Program-made: the position numbers and the translations under genes
From: Paulinella micropora
Taxonomy: Eukaryota; Cercozoa; Imbricatea; Euglyphida; Paulinellidae
NCBI GenBank assembly: GCA_019918135.1
Contig: WBZZ01005577.1
Location: 107,501-171,500 of the forward strand
Direction: 5' to 3'
Length of the DNA stretch: 64,000 bases
Part shown: positions 1 to 8,861 of the stretch, piece by piece
Layout: the number at the start of each line of letters is the position of its first letter
Numbering within the stretch: position 1 is the stretch's first letter
Notes under the pieces: model-generated
Databases searched by the model: none
What the model was told of the DNA's origin: nothing
What the model saw: the letters and a program-made list of their open reading frames with translations, nothing else

Positions 1-71
1 AGCCGTTATCCATTATTTCGTCTATCTATTTATAACAAATACAGACAGACAAAAGAAAGAAAAACGGCTAC
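1..71 (+). repeat. Left terminal inverted repeat of element 1
   Basis: Starts AGCCGTTATCC and ends AAAAACGGCTAC. It is the near-perfect reverse complement of 19735-19805 and almost identical to 20575-20645. The repeat is itself bounded by a short inverted pair (AGCCGTT and AACGGCT). The window begins here, so further outward sequence (CCACTAAG in the other copies) is not visible. Confidence 0.85.
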
Positions 72-76
72 CTATT

Positions 77-120
77 GATATTTGAAAGCCGACCGCTACG
101 CTTGTCGTTTTCAAACATCG
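77..120 (+). repeat. Half copy of the four-way-junction repeat
   Basis: Reads GATATT, then an arm TGAA...TTCA with an inner GAC...GTC pair, then AACATCG. This is the order of the first half of the junction repeats found elsewhere in the elements. The matching CGATGTT and TTAGAAT arms are missing, so it is a remnant. Confidence 0.6.
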
Positions 121-159
121 TTTTAAAATTTTTTAATTATTTTAAAGAAATAAAATATT

Positions 160-179
160 TGTATTATATATAGAGAGAA
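160..179 (+). promoter_or_regulatory. TATA-like promoter of the GIY-YIG gene
   Basis: A TATATATAG run ends about 7 bases before the ATG at 180. The same arrangement (TATATAG shortly before ATG) precedes the small ExoX-C genes, while capsid genes are preceded by junction repeats. This suggests, by inference only, an early-type promoter class. Confidence 0.4.
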
Positions 180-820
180 ATGACAACCTTGAAAATTTAC
201 AAAATCTTTAATGCTGAAGACCAAACCGACAAGGAATATTACATTGGAAGCACAATTCAAAAAAGATTATCAAGCAGGTTCAGTCATCATAAATTACTCT
301 GCAAGAAAGGAATTAATAGAAAGTTATACAATCATATGAATAATAAAGGACTTCAAAATTTTAAGTGTGTTTTAATTCACGAGGAAGTAATTGAAAATTA
401 TAACATTGATAAACAAAGGGCGGTTGAACAGAAATATATAGATGAATTGAAACCTACATTAAATTTTATAATGCTATTGGCCCTAATATTGCTGATGGAA
501 CAAGAGAACGGCATAAATTTGATGAACGAGAATTTAAAGATGAGAACGAAAGGAAACGAATTGAATATCAAAAACAATACCACAAGCAATATCATAAACA
601 ATATTATGAAAAAGAAAGTAAGAAAGTTAGAGAGTATCAAAAACAATAATGGGCAATAAACAAAAACATTTTAAATTGTAAGCAAAAGGAGAGGTTTGAT
701 AAAATAAGAGAGAGTAAAAAATATTATTGTGAGTTATGTAATTTTATAGGTGTATCTCAATCAGCACTTATTAAACACAATAACTCCAAAAGACATATTT
801 CAAAAATGAAAAAATTTTAA
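180..820 (+). pseudogene. GIY-YIG endonuclease with C-terminal C2H2 finger, broken
   Basis: The first ~95 residues are a GIY-YIG nuclease domain (IYKIFN then YYIGST, followed by the conserved Arg/His helix). GIY-YIG proteins cut DNA and are common in virophages and giant viruses, often as selfish or repair nucleases. After about position 468 the reading frame shifts; the other frame continues with a Gln/Tyr/Lys-rich linker typical of this family. An in-frame TAA lies at 644-646. The same frame then encodes a C2H2-type finger (CELC...H-x5-H) ending at 820. I read the whole as one former gene with one frameshift and one nonsense codon. Confidence 0.7.
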
Positions 821-916
821 TTTCTATTTAAATGATTGAAAATTTATAAATATAAAAAATTTCTATTTAATATTTAATTTAGAAAAAAAAATTGACACAC
901 TGATATATTATCAAAC

Positions 917-3900
917 ATGGAGCACACACGTATAACGGCAAGGTCTACAGGTTGGATAGATTAAGGGAATATAAGATAAATTACGAAATCAAGTCTGTCA
1001 GGGGTCGGGATGTGCTATATATCAAGCCGAAGGTAAGGGGGTATAAAATTGATACACTGACAGCCCAAAACTACTTGAACCAAGTAAGAGGTGCGGTGTA
1101 TTTTGAGCACCATGCTATACCGATAGCACCACCTTTACCTACGATTGAAGAGAAAAAAGAGATGAAAGAAAATTACAGAGACTTGTTGCGGTTTGGTAAT
1201 TATGATATCATAAGGGACGACAGCAAGGAACACGAACTAGGAATAAATGAAAGCCGATATGCGGTAAGGATTAACGGCAACTTCCGATCATTTACGATGC
1301 GCGATGTAATAAGATTTATTGAGATTGTGTTGAACGACTTTGTAAAACGACAAGCACCCGAAGATAAGGTTAGCCTAGGTATTGAGTTTGTTGATTACTA
1401 TGGAAAAGTATAAACAGGCTTGCACAAAGTTAATCAAATCTCGGTTGAAAAAGTTTTAGAAAGATTGTCAGCAATATTTCAAAGCAACGAAAGTATTTAC
1501 ATGGATGAGAACGGAATAAACTTTGATAAATTAAAATTTGTATTGAAATCTGTTAAAATGCCGACGGGTGGAACAAGGCTACAGGTTTTGAACAAATTGG
1601 ATATCTACAAAAAGCAAGGAGTAATCTGTATTACTAACAGCGATAACTTATGCTTAGCACGAGCAATCGTTGTAGTCAAATCAAAAATTGAAAAACATCC
1701 AAAATACAAGACAATACTAATGGGAAAAAGAAAGATACAGCAGGAAATGGCTGAGGCTTTACACGATGAAGCAAAAGTTATTAAGGATGTGTGTGGAATA
1801 CCAGAAATTAATACATTTGCTAATCACATTAAATACAATCTGGTTATTATTGAATTTCCTGACAAAATCATTTATAAAACAGAACTACTTGATGCGAACG
1901 GCGAACGGCTGACTAACCTTTACATTCTAAAGACTGAAGGACATTACGATGCCATAACTAACATGAAGTCTATGCTAGGAAAAAAGAATTTCTGTGAGTT
2001 ATGTCTAAGAGGGTATAAGGAAAGACATGCCTGTGAAGCAAAATGTAGTATCTGTGAAACCAACGGATGTAAGGGAATAAATGACAAGAGCCAGTGGAAA
2101 GAATGTGAGCAGTGTAATAGAAAGTTTCCAAACACTGAATGCTTTAATAATCACAGGACAACGAACTGCGATGTTAAAGCAAAATGTAAATCGTGCGGTC
2201 TTAATTACAGAAAGAAGGATGGGCACAAATGCGGATATGCTAAATGCCGAAATTGCAAACTAGTGAAACCGCTTGAACACCAATGCGAAATAGTCCAAAA
2301 GAAATCTTACCGCCGTCAGAGCAATACATATTCTTTGACTTTGAAGCGACACAGGACACAGGCGAGCACATTGTTAATCATGCGGAAAGCCAGTATTACG
2401 ATGCGAAGGAACCGCCTATTATACATAAGAACATTCAAGATTTCTGTAATTGGGCTTTTGACACTAAACACAGCGGATTTACATTTATTGCGCACAATGC
2501 CCGCGGTTATGATTGTCAGTTTATTCTTAAGTGGTTCGTTGATAATGGACAAACTCCATTTGTAATCTATGAAGGTAGTAAGATTATGATGATGACACTT
2601 AAGAAGTATCGGTTCATAGACAGCCTAAGTTTTCTTACGATGCCCTTGTCAGACTTTCCAAAGACATTCGGACTTACGGAACTTAAGAAAGGTTTCTTTC
2701 CGCACGTCTTCAATACGGCTAAAAATAGAAACTATGTCGGGGTAATGCCCCATAAGAAACATTACGGCTACGACACGATGCGAGGAGATAAACGAAAAGA
2801 ATTTCTTGAATGGTATGACGAACAAGTGAAAGCACATAACAGGTTTGATATGGCGAAGGAAATCGGTGAGTATTGTCATTCAGATGTTGATATACTGAGA
2901 AAGGGTTGTATAGATTTTAGAAACCAGTTTCTAGAGTTTGGTATTGACCCTTTTCAATATACAACTATTGCGAGTTGTGTTATGGCTTTGTATCGTGCTA
3001 AGTTTATGCCAGAGAATTCAATTGCGATATTGAAAGCGGAAAAGCAAAACAGGATGACTTCTAGGGCTTGTGTAGAATGGTTAGCATACAGAAGCAGGTT
3101 AGACAAAAACCGATATTAAGCACGCATTCAACGGAGGTGAAAAAATGTTTCAACTTGGACAATCTCGGGTGTATGTAGATGGATGGGACGAGAAAAACAA
3201 AACCGCTTATGAGTTTTACGGGTGTCATTGGCACGGATGTGATAGTGTCGGAATAGCAATGCTTTGAATGTGAAGAAGAATAAGACAATGGGCGAACTAT
3301 ACAAGGAAACAATGAGAAGAGAAAAACAACTTAACGAAGAAGCAAAAGTAATAAGTGTCTGGGAATGCGAATGGAGCCTGATGAAAACCAGTGAAAGACT
3401 GGCAGAGGATACAAACGAACGAATTACTGAACAAGAAGGACTAAACCCACGAGAGGCAATGTTTGGAGGTAGAGTGAATGCTTTGAAATTATATTGGAAA
3501 TCACGACATGATAATGAGTATGCGAAATATATTGACATATGCTCACTTTATCCGACCGTGATGTATTACGACCTTTATCCAAGCGGACACCATATAATTA
3601 TTAGACCTGGAAGGGGCTCTGCCCCTTTCCAAACCCTGAACGAAAAAAGCGGGGGTATGGTAGGGGGTGAAACCCCCTCCAACAATGAGGAGGAAAGAAA
3701 AAGTATGGAAAATAAAATTATAAACAGAGAATATTTCGGAGTGGCTAAGGTTAAGATGCTACCGCCGAGAGGCTTACTACACCCTGTCTTACCGAAGGCG
3801 GACAGAGGTAAGATGATGTATTACTTATGCGATAAGTGCGGAATGACCGAGCAACATGGCGAATGTCAGCACACAGATAAAGAACGAGCAATAACGGGCA

Positions 3901-4988
3901 CATGGGCAACTCCAGAAATTTACAAGGCCTTAGACAAAGGGTATAAGTTGATAAAAGTATATGAAGTATGGCACTGGAAAGAACAAAGCAGTAGCATTTT
4001 CAAAGAATACATAAAGACATTCTTGAAAGTAAAACAAGAGTCCAGCGGATATCCCGCGGGATGTAATACGGAAGCAGAAAAACAAAATTACATAAAAAGT
4101 ATGGAAGTTAAAATGGGTGTAAAGATGGATGAAAGCAAAATATTTAAAAACGAAGGACGGCGAGCAGTGGCTAAGTTGTGCTTGAACTCTTTATGGGGCA
4201 AGTTTGGACAGAAACAAAATAAAACACAGAACAAAACGATAAAGGATAAAGATACCTTATACAAACTATTGAACGATAAATCAGTGGATAATATTAATAT
4301 TAACATAATTAACGACAAAATTGTAGAAGCCAGTTATGACTTAAAACAGGATGCGGTGAGCGACCCGATTAAAACAAATATTGTAGTTGCTTTATTTACT
4401 ACATGCCATGCGAGAATGAGACTTTACAATATGATGGACAGATTAGGTAATAGGATATTGTATCATGACACAGACAGCGTAATATATACGACTAACAAAG
4501 AAATTAATCAGGTTGATGTTGAGACAGGCGATTTACTGGGAGATTGGACTGATGAATTGAAAGGAGCAAAAATAAAAACCTTTGTGGGAGGCGGGCCGAA
4601 ATGTTATGGATACTTATTAGATAATGGTAAAGCCAGTATGAAAGTAAAAGGATTTAGTATGAACTATGAAACGAAAAAAGCATTGAATTTACCAAATATG
4701 TTAAGTGTAATAAGTTGCGGGCTAGGTATTACAAACACTGAATTATTTGAGAATGGTAAAAATGAACTGGCTGAATTGTTGGAGACTGATGAAGAATTTC
4801 GGATTGCTAAGCGAATTGAGAAGTCTGGAAAAGTAGTTATAATAGAAAACAACAAAATTACAAGAGGTAAACAAAAGAAAAAAATAACAAGCGAATACTT
4901 AGAAAAGATATTTAGTTTTACATATACGAAAAGACAAGTTATTGGAATTGTAGAGAATGCGATTGAAACTAGACCATTTGGATATTAA
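917..4988 (+). pseudogene. polB: Protein-primed DNA polymerase B (pPolB), element 1, broken
   Basis: Replicative polymerase of Polintons, which starts synthesis from a terminal protein. In order: an N-terminal region with an OTU-like NSDNLCLARA stretch, a large Cys/His cluster (about 1990-2290), exonuclease motifs (DFEAT, HNARGYD, YCHSDVD), then polymerase motifs DICSLYP (motif A), KLCLNSLWGKFG (motif B) and DTDS (motif C). Compared with element 2 it has a frameshift just after the ATG at 917, a TAA at 1411-1413 where element 2 has Ser, a frameshift near 2283 shared with element 2, another near 3110, a small deletion near 3243, and a 73-base GC-rich insert (3608-3680) that keeps frame. The catalytic motifs survive, but no continuous frame exists. 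Confidence 0.9.
3608..3680 (+). repeat. GC-rich double-hairpin insert inside polymerase gene
   Basis: Absent from element 2 at the same place. Two adjacent hairpins: GGAAGGGGC/GCCCCTTTCC and GGTAGGGGGT/ACCCCCTCC, joined by AAACCC...GCGGGGGTAT. The net gain is 72 bases (24 codons), so the polymerase frame is kept, directly after motif A. Related copies are at 37708-37765 (reverse orientation) and 48908-48937. Confidence 0.85.
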
Positions 4989-4989
4989 T

Positions 4990-5158
4990 GATATTTGAGA
5001 ATTGCGCTTTACTGCCCGAAGGGCGTAATCACTCTACGAGATGGTCGTGCTACGCACTCTCACTATGGATTCAACTTGTTGAATCTATAATCTCAAACAT
5101 CGTCGGCCATTAAAGTATAAAACGATGTTTTGTGATGACGAAGTCAGAACAAAATATC
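4990..5158 (-). repeat. Four-way-junction repeat, unit 1
   Basis: Lies just after the polymerase stop. Helices abut without gaps: GATATT, arm TGAGA...TCTCA (with an extra inner hairpin GATTCAAC/GTTGAATC), arm AACATCG...CGATGTT, arm TTGT-TGAC-gaa-GTCA-ACAA, then AATATC. Two of the arms differ in sequence from the common form but remain paired. Orientation is opposite to the flanking genes. Confidence 0.75.
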
Positions 5159-5210
5159 AAATATCAAATATCAAATAATTAATTTTTTTTTCATAAAATT
5201 TTTTACCACT

Positions 5211-5222
5211 CTATATAGACCA
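5211..5222 (+). promoter_or_regulatory. TATATAG box before the ExoX-C gene
   Basis: CTATATAGACCA directly before the ATG. The stretch TTTTTTACCACTCTATATAG is conserved ahead of the same gene in all three elements, although the upstream genes differ. It is the best-conserved candidate promoter in the elements. Confidence 0.55.
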
Positions 5223-5509
5223 ATGACCTCCCTCACCAGACTATCTGAACAATTTGGACGACTTTCAATTGAGAAGAATAAGGAATTCTTTTCTGTAAAA
5301 GATGTGCAACAGATAATTGATGAAGAAATTAAGGCGATTGAAAAAAGTAGAGAAGGAAAACCAAAGGATACTTTTCCATTTGGCAAATACAAAGGAAAAA
5401 AATTCAAGATGTTGCTACCATTGACAAACCATATCTTGAATGGGTTATGAAACAGCCGTGGTTTGATAAATTTACTGACATCAAAAGTGAAGTAAAAAAA
5501 TATTTATAA
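5223..5509 (+). CDS. Small protein with ExoX-C-like domain, needing a -1 frameshift
   Basis: About 95 residues in element 3 (43445-43732), where the frame is open. The C-terminal half has the FGKYKGK...DKPYLEWV signature seen in ExoX-like C-terminal/DUF3820 domains, usually linked to nucleases. Here the frame breaks at an A7 run: codons GGA AAA AAA TTC give a canonical A_AAA_AAA slippery site, and a -1 shift restores the domain and ends at 5509. Differences between elements 1 and 2 after the run are all synonymous in the shifted frame, so that frame was selected. The function in the element is unknown; the position beside polymerase suggests DNA metabolism. Confidence 0.65.
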
Positions 5510-5536
5510 TAAAAAATAATAATATAATAATATAAG

Positions 5537-5989
5537 ATGACTGACCTCAACACCAAGCAAGACTACTTGAATGAAATTGAAAAATGGAACCTTGACGGCA
5601 AAATAAAAAAGCCCACGATTAAATGGACTAAGCCTGACATTGTATCTTTCTATGAGCAATACAAACCCCGCGATGACAATGTGAAAGTAGTTATTCCATT
5701 GGAGACCATAACGGACAACTCCAACGTAGTTGAAGATGCGACCTTCGGTCAGCAAGAAGAGAGCACTCCTTTTAAGGCGAGTGATTTAAAAGAGACTGGA
5801 ATTACCGAAATAAAGGCTAATGTAGGAGAAGAGATAGCGACTGCTACATGTACAGAAGAAGGATGTATATTAAAGAAAGATGTTGTTCTTCAATATGGAA
5901 AGTATAAAAAAATGAAAATTGAAGATGTTGCTAAGATTGATAAACCATACCTTGAATATTTAATTCAACAACCTTATTTTAATAAATGA
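5537..5989 (+). CDS. SAP-like small protein with C-terminal ExoX-C-like domain
   Basis: 150 residues. The N-terminal 45 residues (KQDYLNEIEKWNLDG, then KWTKPDIVSFYEQYKP) look like a short SAP/LEM-type helical DNA-binding motif and are conserved in all three elements. The middle is acidic. The last ~35 residues (GKYKKMKIEDV, then DKPYLEYLIQQP) are a diverged copy of the ExoX-C domain of the gene just upstream. Elements 2 and 3 lack this tail and instead end in a Lys-rich VKKIIPKK sequence, so the tail was gained or swapped here. It starts 27 bases after the previous gene. No confident function. Confidence 0.7.
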   Translation: MTDLNTKQDYLNEIEKWNLDGKIKKPTIKWTKPDIVSFYEQYKPRDDNVKVVIPLETITDNSNVVEDATFGQQEESTPFKASDLKETGITEIKANVGEEIATATCTEEGCILKKDVVLQYGKYKKMKIEDVAKIDKPYLEYLIQQPYFNK

Positions 5990-5999
5990 TGATATTTTT

Positions 6000-6121
6000 G
6001 ATATTTTGTTCTGACTGCCATCATCACAAAACATCGATGACCATTATTTTTTCCTAAAATAAAAAACGATGGTTTAGAATAAGTGAGAGTGCGATAGCAC
6101 GAAACGCAATTCTAAACTATC
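6000..6121 (+). repeat. Four-way-junction repeat, unit 2 (chimeric)
   Basis: The left half is type A (GATATT, arm TTGT...ACAA, AACATCG). The right half is type B (CGATGGT, TTAGAAT...ATTCTAA, ACTATC). Closing and middle stems are therefore mismatched, unlike all pure copies. It ends 6 bases before the ATG at 6128. Confidence 0.75.
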
Positions 6122-6127
6122 TATAGA

Positions 6128-6874
6128 ATGGTAGTCAAGAAAACAAGGAAACCTAAGGTAAGACCCCCGCGGGTTTATAGGAATAAGAGCGGGAGACCAT
6201 ATATTATCCAGAAGGGTAAAAAGTATTATCTTAATTTTGGTAAGAAAACAAATGATATGAGCACACTTCAAATCCTTAAGTTGTTTTTGAAATATATTGG
6301 TAAGCCGAGGCCACAAAGGCAGGGTCGCAAACCAAGAGAAAAAATAATCAAATCTGATTTCAATCGTCTTGAACACGAGAACAGAAACCAGATACAAAGC
6401 AACTTACAAAAGAAATATGAGTTAATACATGACGAGGAAGAAAAGGAAAAGAAGAAAAGGGAGGATTTAGAAGAGAAGAAGAGGCTAGAAAGAAAAATCC
6501 AAGCCGATGCTAAGGAACTAAAAGAAACAATGGATAGGGAACATAAAAAACAACTTGCGGAGATTAAGGAAAGACAGGAAGAAAAGTCTAGGGAACAGAA
6601 AAAGGAACAACGACTTATTCAGGAACTACAGGCAGAACAACGACATAGACAGGGATTATTGACTGCTCCAGTTGCACAGCCTATTATAGCAAACCCGAAT
6701 CCCCCTTCAACTAAAAATAAACCAAAGAAAACCGCAACTACATCTTCCCCAAAAACAACTGATATAACTGACAAAGTAAATAAACAAGAAAAAGATTTGG
6801 AAGAAGAAAAGAGACGAAGAATTATTGATGAAATGTTCTCCGAGAAAACGAGAAAAAAACGTGCCAAAAAATGA
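6128..6874 (+). CDS. Basic coiled-coil protein, N-terminal part of the protease polyprotein
   Basis: 248 residues. The N-terminus has a conserved PPRVYRNKSG(R/K)PYIIQKGKKYY motif, followed by ~150 residues of Glu/Lys/Arg-rich coiled coil and a Pro/Thr-rich tail. In element 2 the homologous region is fused in one frame to the adenain-like protease (676 residues), which suggests a precursor cleaved during assembly. Here it ends at a TGA that overlaps the next ATG (AAATGA, 6871-6874), so separate translation is also possible. It is likely a virion scaffold or core protein, by context only. Confidence 0.6.
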   Translation: MVVKKTRKPKVRPPRVYRNKSGRPYIIQKGKKYYLNFGKKTNDMSTLQILKLFLKYIGKPRPQRQGRKPREKIIKSDFNRLEHENRNQIQSNLQKKYELIHDEEEKEKKKREDLEEKKRLERKIQADAKELKETMDREHKKQLAEIKERQEEKSREQKKEQRLIQELQAEQRHRQGLLTAPVAQPIIANPNPPSTKNKPKKTATTSSPKTTDITDKVNKQEKDLEEEKRRRIIDEMFSEKTRKKRAKK

Positions 6875-7777
6875 AAAATCATATAATAATAAATCACCTT
6901 AAAAAAGCAGGCATTAATATCTCTATAATAAAAAACAAAGGTTCAAACGACTACGCCACTAGTTTAAAGAGATGGTTATACACACAAAAAATCACTGAAA
7001 ACATATCATCGGCAGAAGATGGATGGGATAAACTAGAAGAATTTACAACAAAAATGATTTGCTAAAAATGAAGAAAAAAAAACTCCTGTAAATAGCACTC
7101 TATCGCCAATAGACACACCACCGCTTGAAACTTCTACGGATGCTAAACAACTTATATTTGAAATGACAAATCCACAACCAGCGGAGACACAACCTACAGA
7201 TGTAGCACCACCCACGAGCACAAGTTCTGCGGAGCCACAGCAACAACAGACAGACGAGCCACAGCCAGACGAACAAACAGGAGAGGGTCGCGGTTTATTG
7301 ACTAATGAAATAGATGATATAATGAAAAAATATGGATGGTATCTCGGAGCAATAGCCAGTGATGAAATCTACAAGTTGAAGCCCGGAAGCAGAAAGCGAT
7401 ACGGATTTATTATGAATTTGGACAACCACAATCAATCAGGGTCTCATTGGATTGCTATATGGGTAAGTCTGGATAAAGACAGAAGTGTTGAAGTCTATGA
7501 CCCATTAGCACTTTACCAACCAACGGAAGACTTTCAACAACAAATGAAACAACTAATTGACCGAAGCCACCCAGATAGTTATTTATTAATGAAGGTCAAT
7601 CAAGTAAAGCAACAATCAGACACATCAGACACGTGTGGTTGGCACTCAATGAGGTTTTTAATGGAGAGGGCTAAAGGCAACCGATTTAAGTTTGCTAGTG
7701 GCTATACAGACTTAAAAGAAGAAGAAGCGGAGAAATTAAAAGCACAGAATGGTTATGGATTTGACACCTTTTTGTAA
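6871..7777 (+). CDS. Adenain-like cysteine protease, one frameshift
   Basis: Maturation protease of the adenovirus/Polinton (C5/Ulp1-like) type, which processes capsid precursors. The catalytic core from about 7290 shows GSHW (His), VYDPLA (Asp) and DTCGWHS (Cys) in the right order, with a Gln/Pro-rich linker before it. The N-terminal part (6871-7065) is in another frame than 7064-7777; one base change near 7060 would join them. Elements 2 and 3 carry the same core, and element 3 has the variant GAHW. The role is inferred from family and from its place before penton and MCP. Confidence 0.8.
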
Positions 7778-7790
7778 AAGATATTTATTT

Positions 7791-7960
7791 GATATTTGTT
7801 TAGAAAATCTACGATTTTCTTTTCAGACTATGTCTTCAACAAACATCGGGGCTACGCACTTTTAAGGATTACAATAAGCATTAATTTTTTTTTGAAAAAG
7901 AAAAAACGATGTTTTAGAATAAGAGAGAGTGCGACAGCACGAAGCGCAATTCTAAATATC
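7791..7960 (+). repeat. Four-way-junction repeat, unit 3
   Basis: GATATT; a long arm TGTT...AACA with inner AAAATC/GATTTT and GAC/GTC pairs; AACATCG...CGATGTT around an AT-rich linker; TTAGAAT...GTGC/GCAC...ATTCTAA; ATATC. Its last base touches the penton ATG at 7961. The equivalent in element 2 is 30003-30149; in element 3 a GIY-YIG gene occupies this spot. Confidence 0.85.
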
Positions 7961-8776
7961 ATGGAGTATAAGGGAGGAAGAAGTTCTGGTATCTATTACA
8001 TAAATAGCAAAAACCGAATAACTGGCACAGATAGCGACTTTACACACGAAGTCAATATGAAGGGGCTAGACAATCCCACACATTGTAAAATTCTTCATAT
8101 CTATGTTCCAAAGTCGTATTACTCTGTGGCTTCACCATATAATACCTTTACACTTAGCGAAGACGGGTATGAGGCTTTAATTACAATACCAAAGGGCAAC
8201 TACACAATGAACAACTTAAAAAATAAACTATCTGAGATATTAATGACGGCAGAAAGTCCGAATGACTATACATATGTCGTCTCAAGCAACAACACCAACA
8301 TAGAACCAGAAGATGGTAAATTAACATTCAGTGTTTCAAATAACGGAGGTATTCAACCGCGGTTTATATTTGATGGTGATACACGTATTCACGAGGTTAT
8401 GGGTTTTGATAGAAATTCAACATATTTCTTCGCTAATGATTTCATTAAATAGCTAAATGTGATTATTCTAACTGGAGAAAAGACTTTATACCTTCAATCA
8501 GACTTAGTTGGTGAAGGAGACAATCACGTGCTACAAGAAATATACACGGCTAATGAAATACCATTTGGAGCCGTTATATACGACGGAAGTGGGTCTGAGT
8601 ATGGTAAGAAATTATCCGCCAGTTCAAATAATGTGTATCGGTTTTATCTTACAGACGAAAACGACCAAGCGATTAATCTTAATGGGTTAGGTATTGTAAT
8701 GACATTATTAATTTACAGAGAGACAAATTATTTTAATTTATTTACATCATTCTTCAATTTGTTAAAATCCCGATGA
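7961..8776 (+). pseudogene. Penton (minor capsid) protein, one nonsense codon
   Basis: About 271 residues. The N-terminus YYINSKNRITGTDSDFTHE is the pattern of Polinton/virophage single-jelly-roll penton proteins. I take the ATG at 7961 as start because it directly follows the junction repeat and matches elements 2 and 3. A TAG at 8450-8452 interrupts the frame where the other copies have Ser; the rest is open to 8776. The protein would form the five-fold vertices beside MCP. Whether the stop is real or an error is open. The element 3 copy (46932-47744) is intact. Confidence 0.8.
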
Positions 8777-8861
8777 ATTAATTTTTGATTTAATTATTTT
8801 TTTCTATGAATATATTTGTGTATTAATCAACTTACACGACTGCCAAAAAACTGAAAACAAA

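Noticed and set aside
1-820. GIY-YIG gene as part of a group I intron or intein
   Set aside because: No intron core or intein splice motifs nearby; the gene is free-standing next to the terminal repeat.
4990-5158. Junction repeats as tRNA genes
   Set aside because: The cloverleaf-like fold lacks the tRNA arm lengths, T-loop TTC and D-loop GG, and the middle arm holds a 30-base A/T linker.
4990-5158. Junction repeats as simple transcription terminators
   Set aside because: A single hairpin would do; a closing stem plus three arms with paired changes in all of them, next to start codons, is not explained by termination alone. A terminator role for one arm remains possible.
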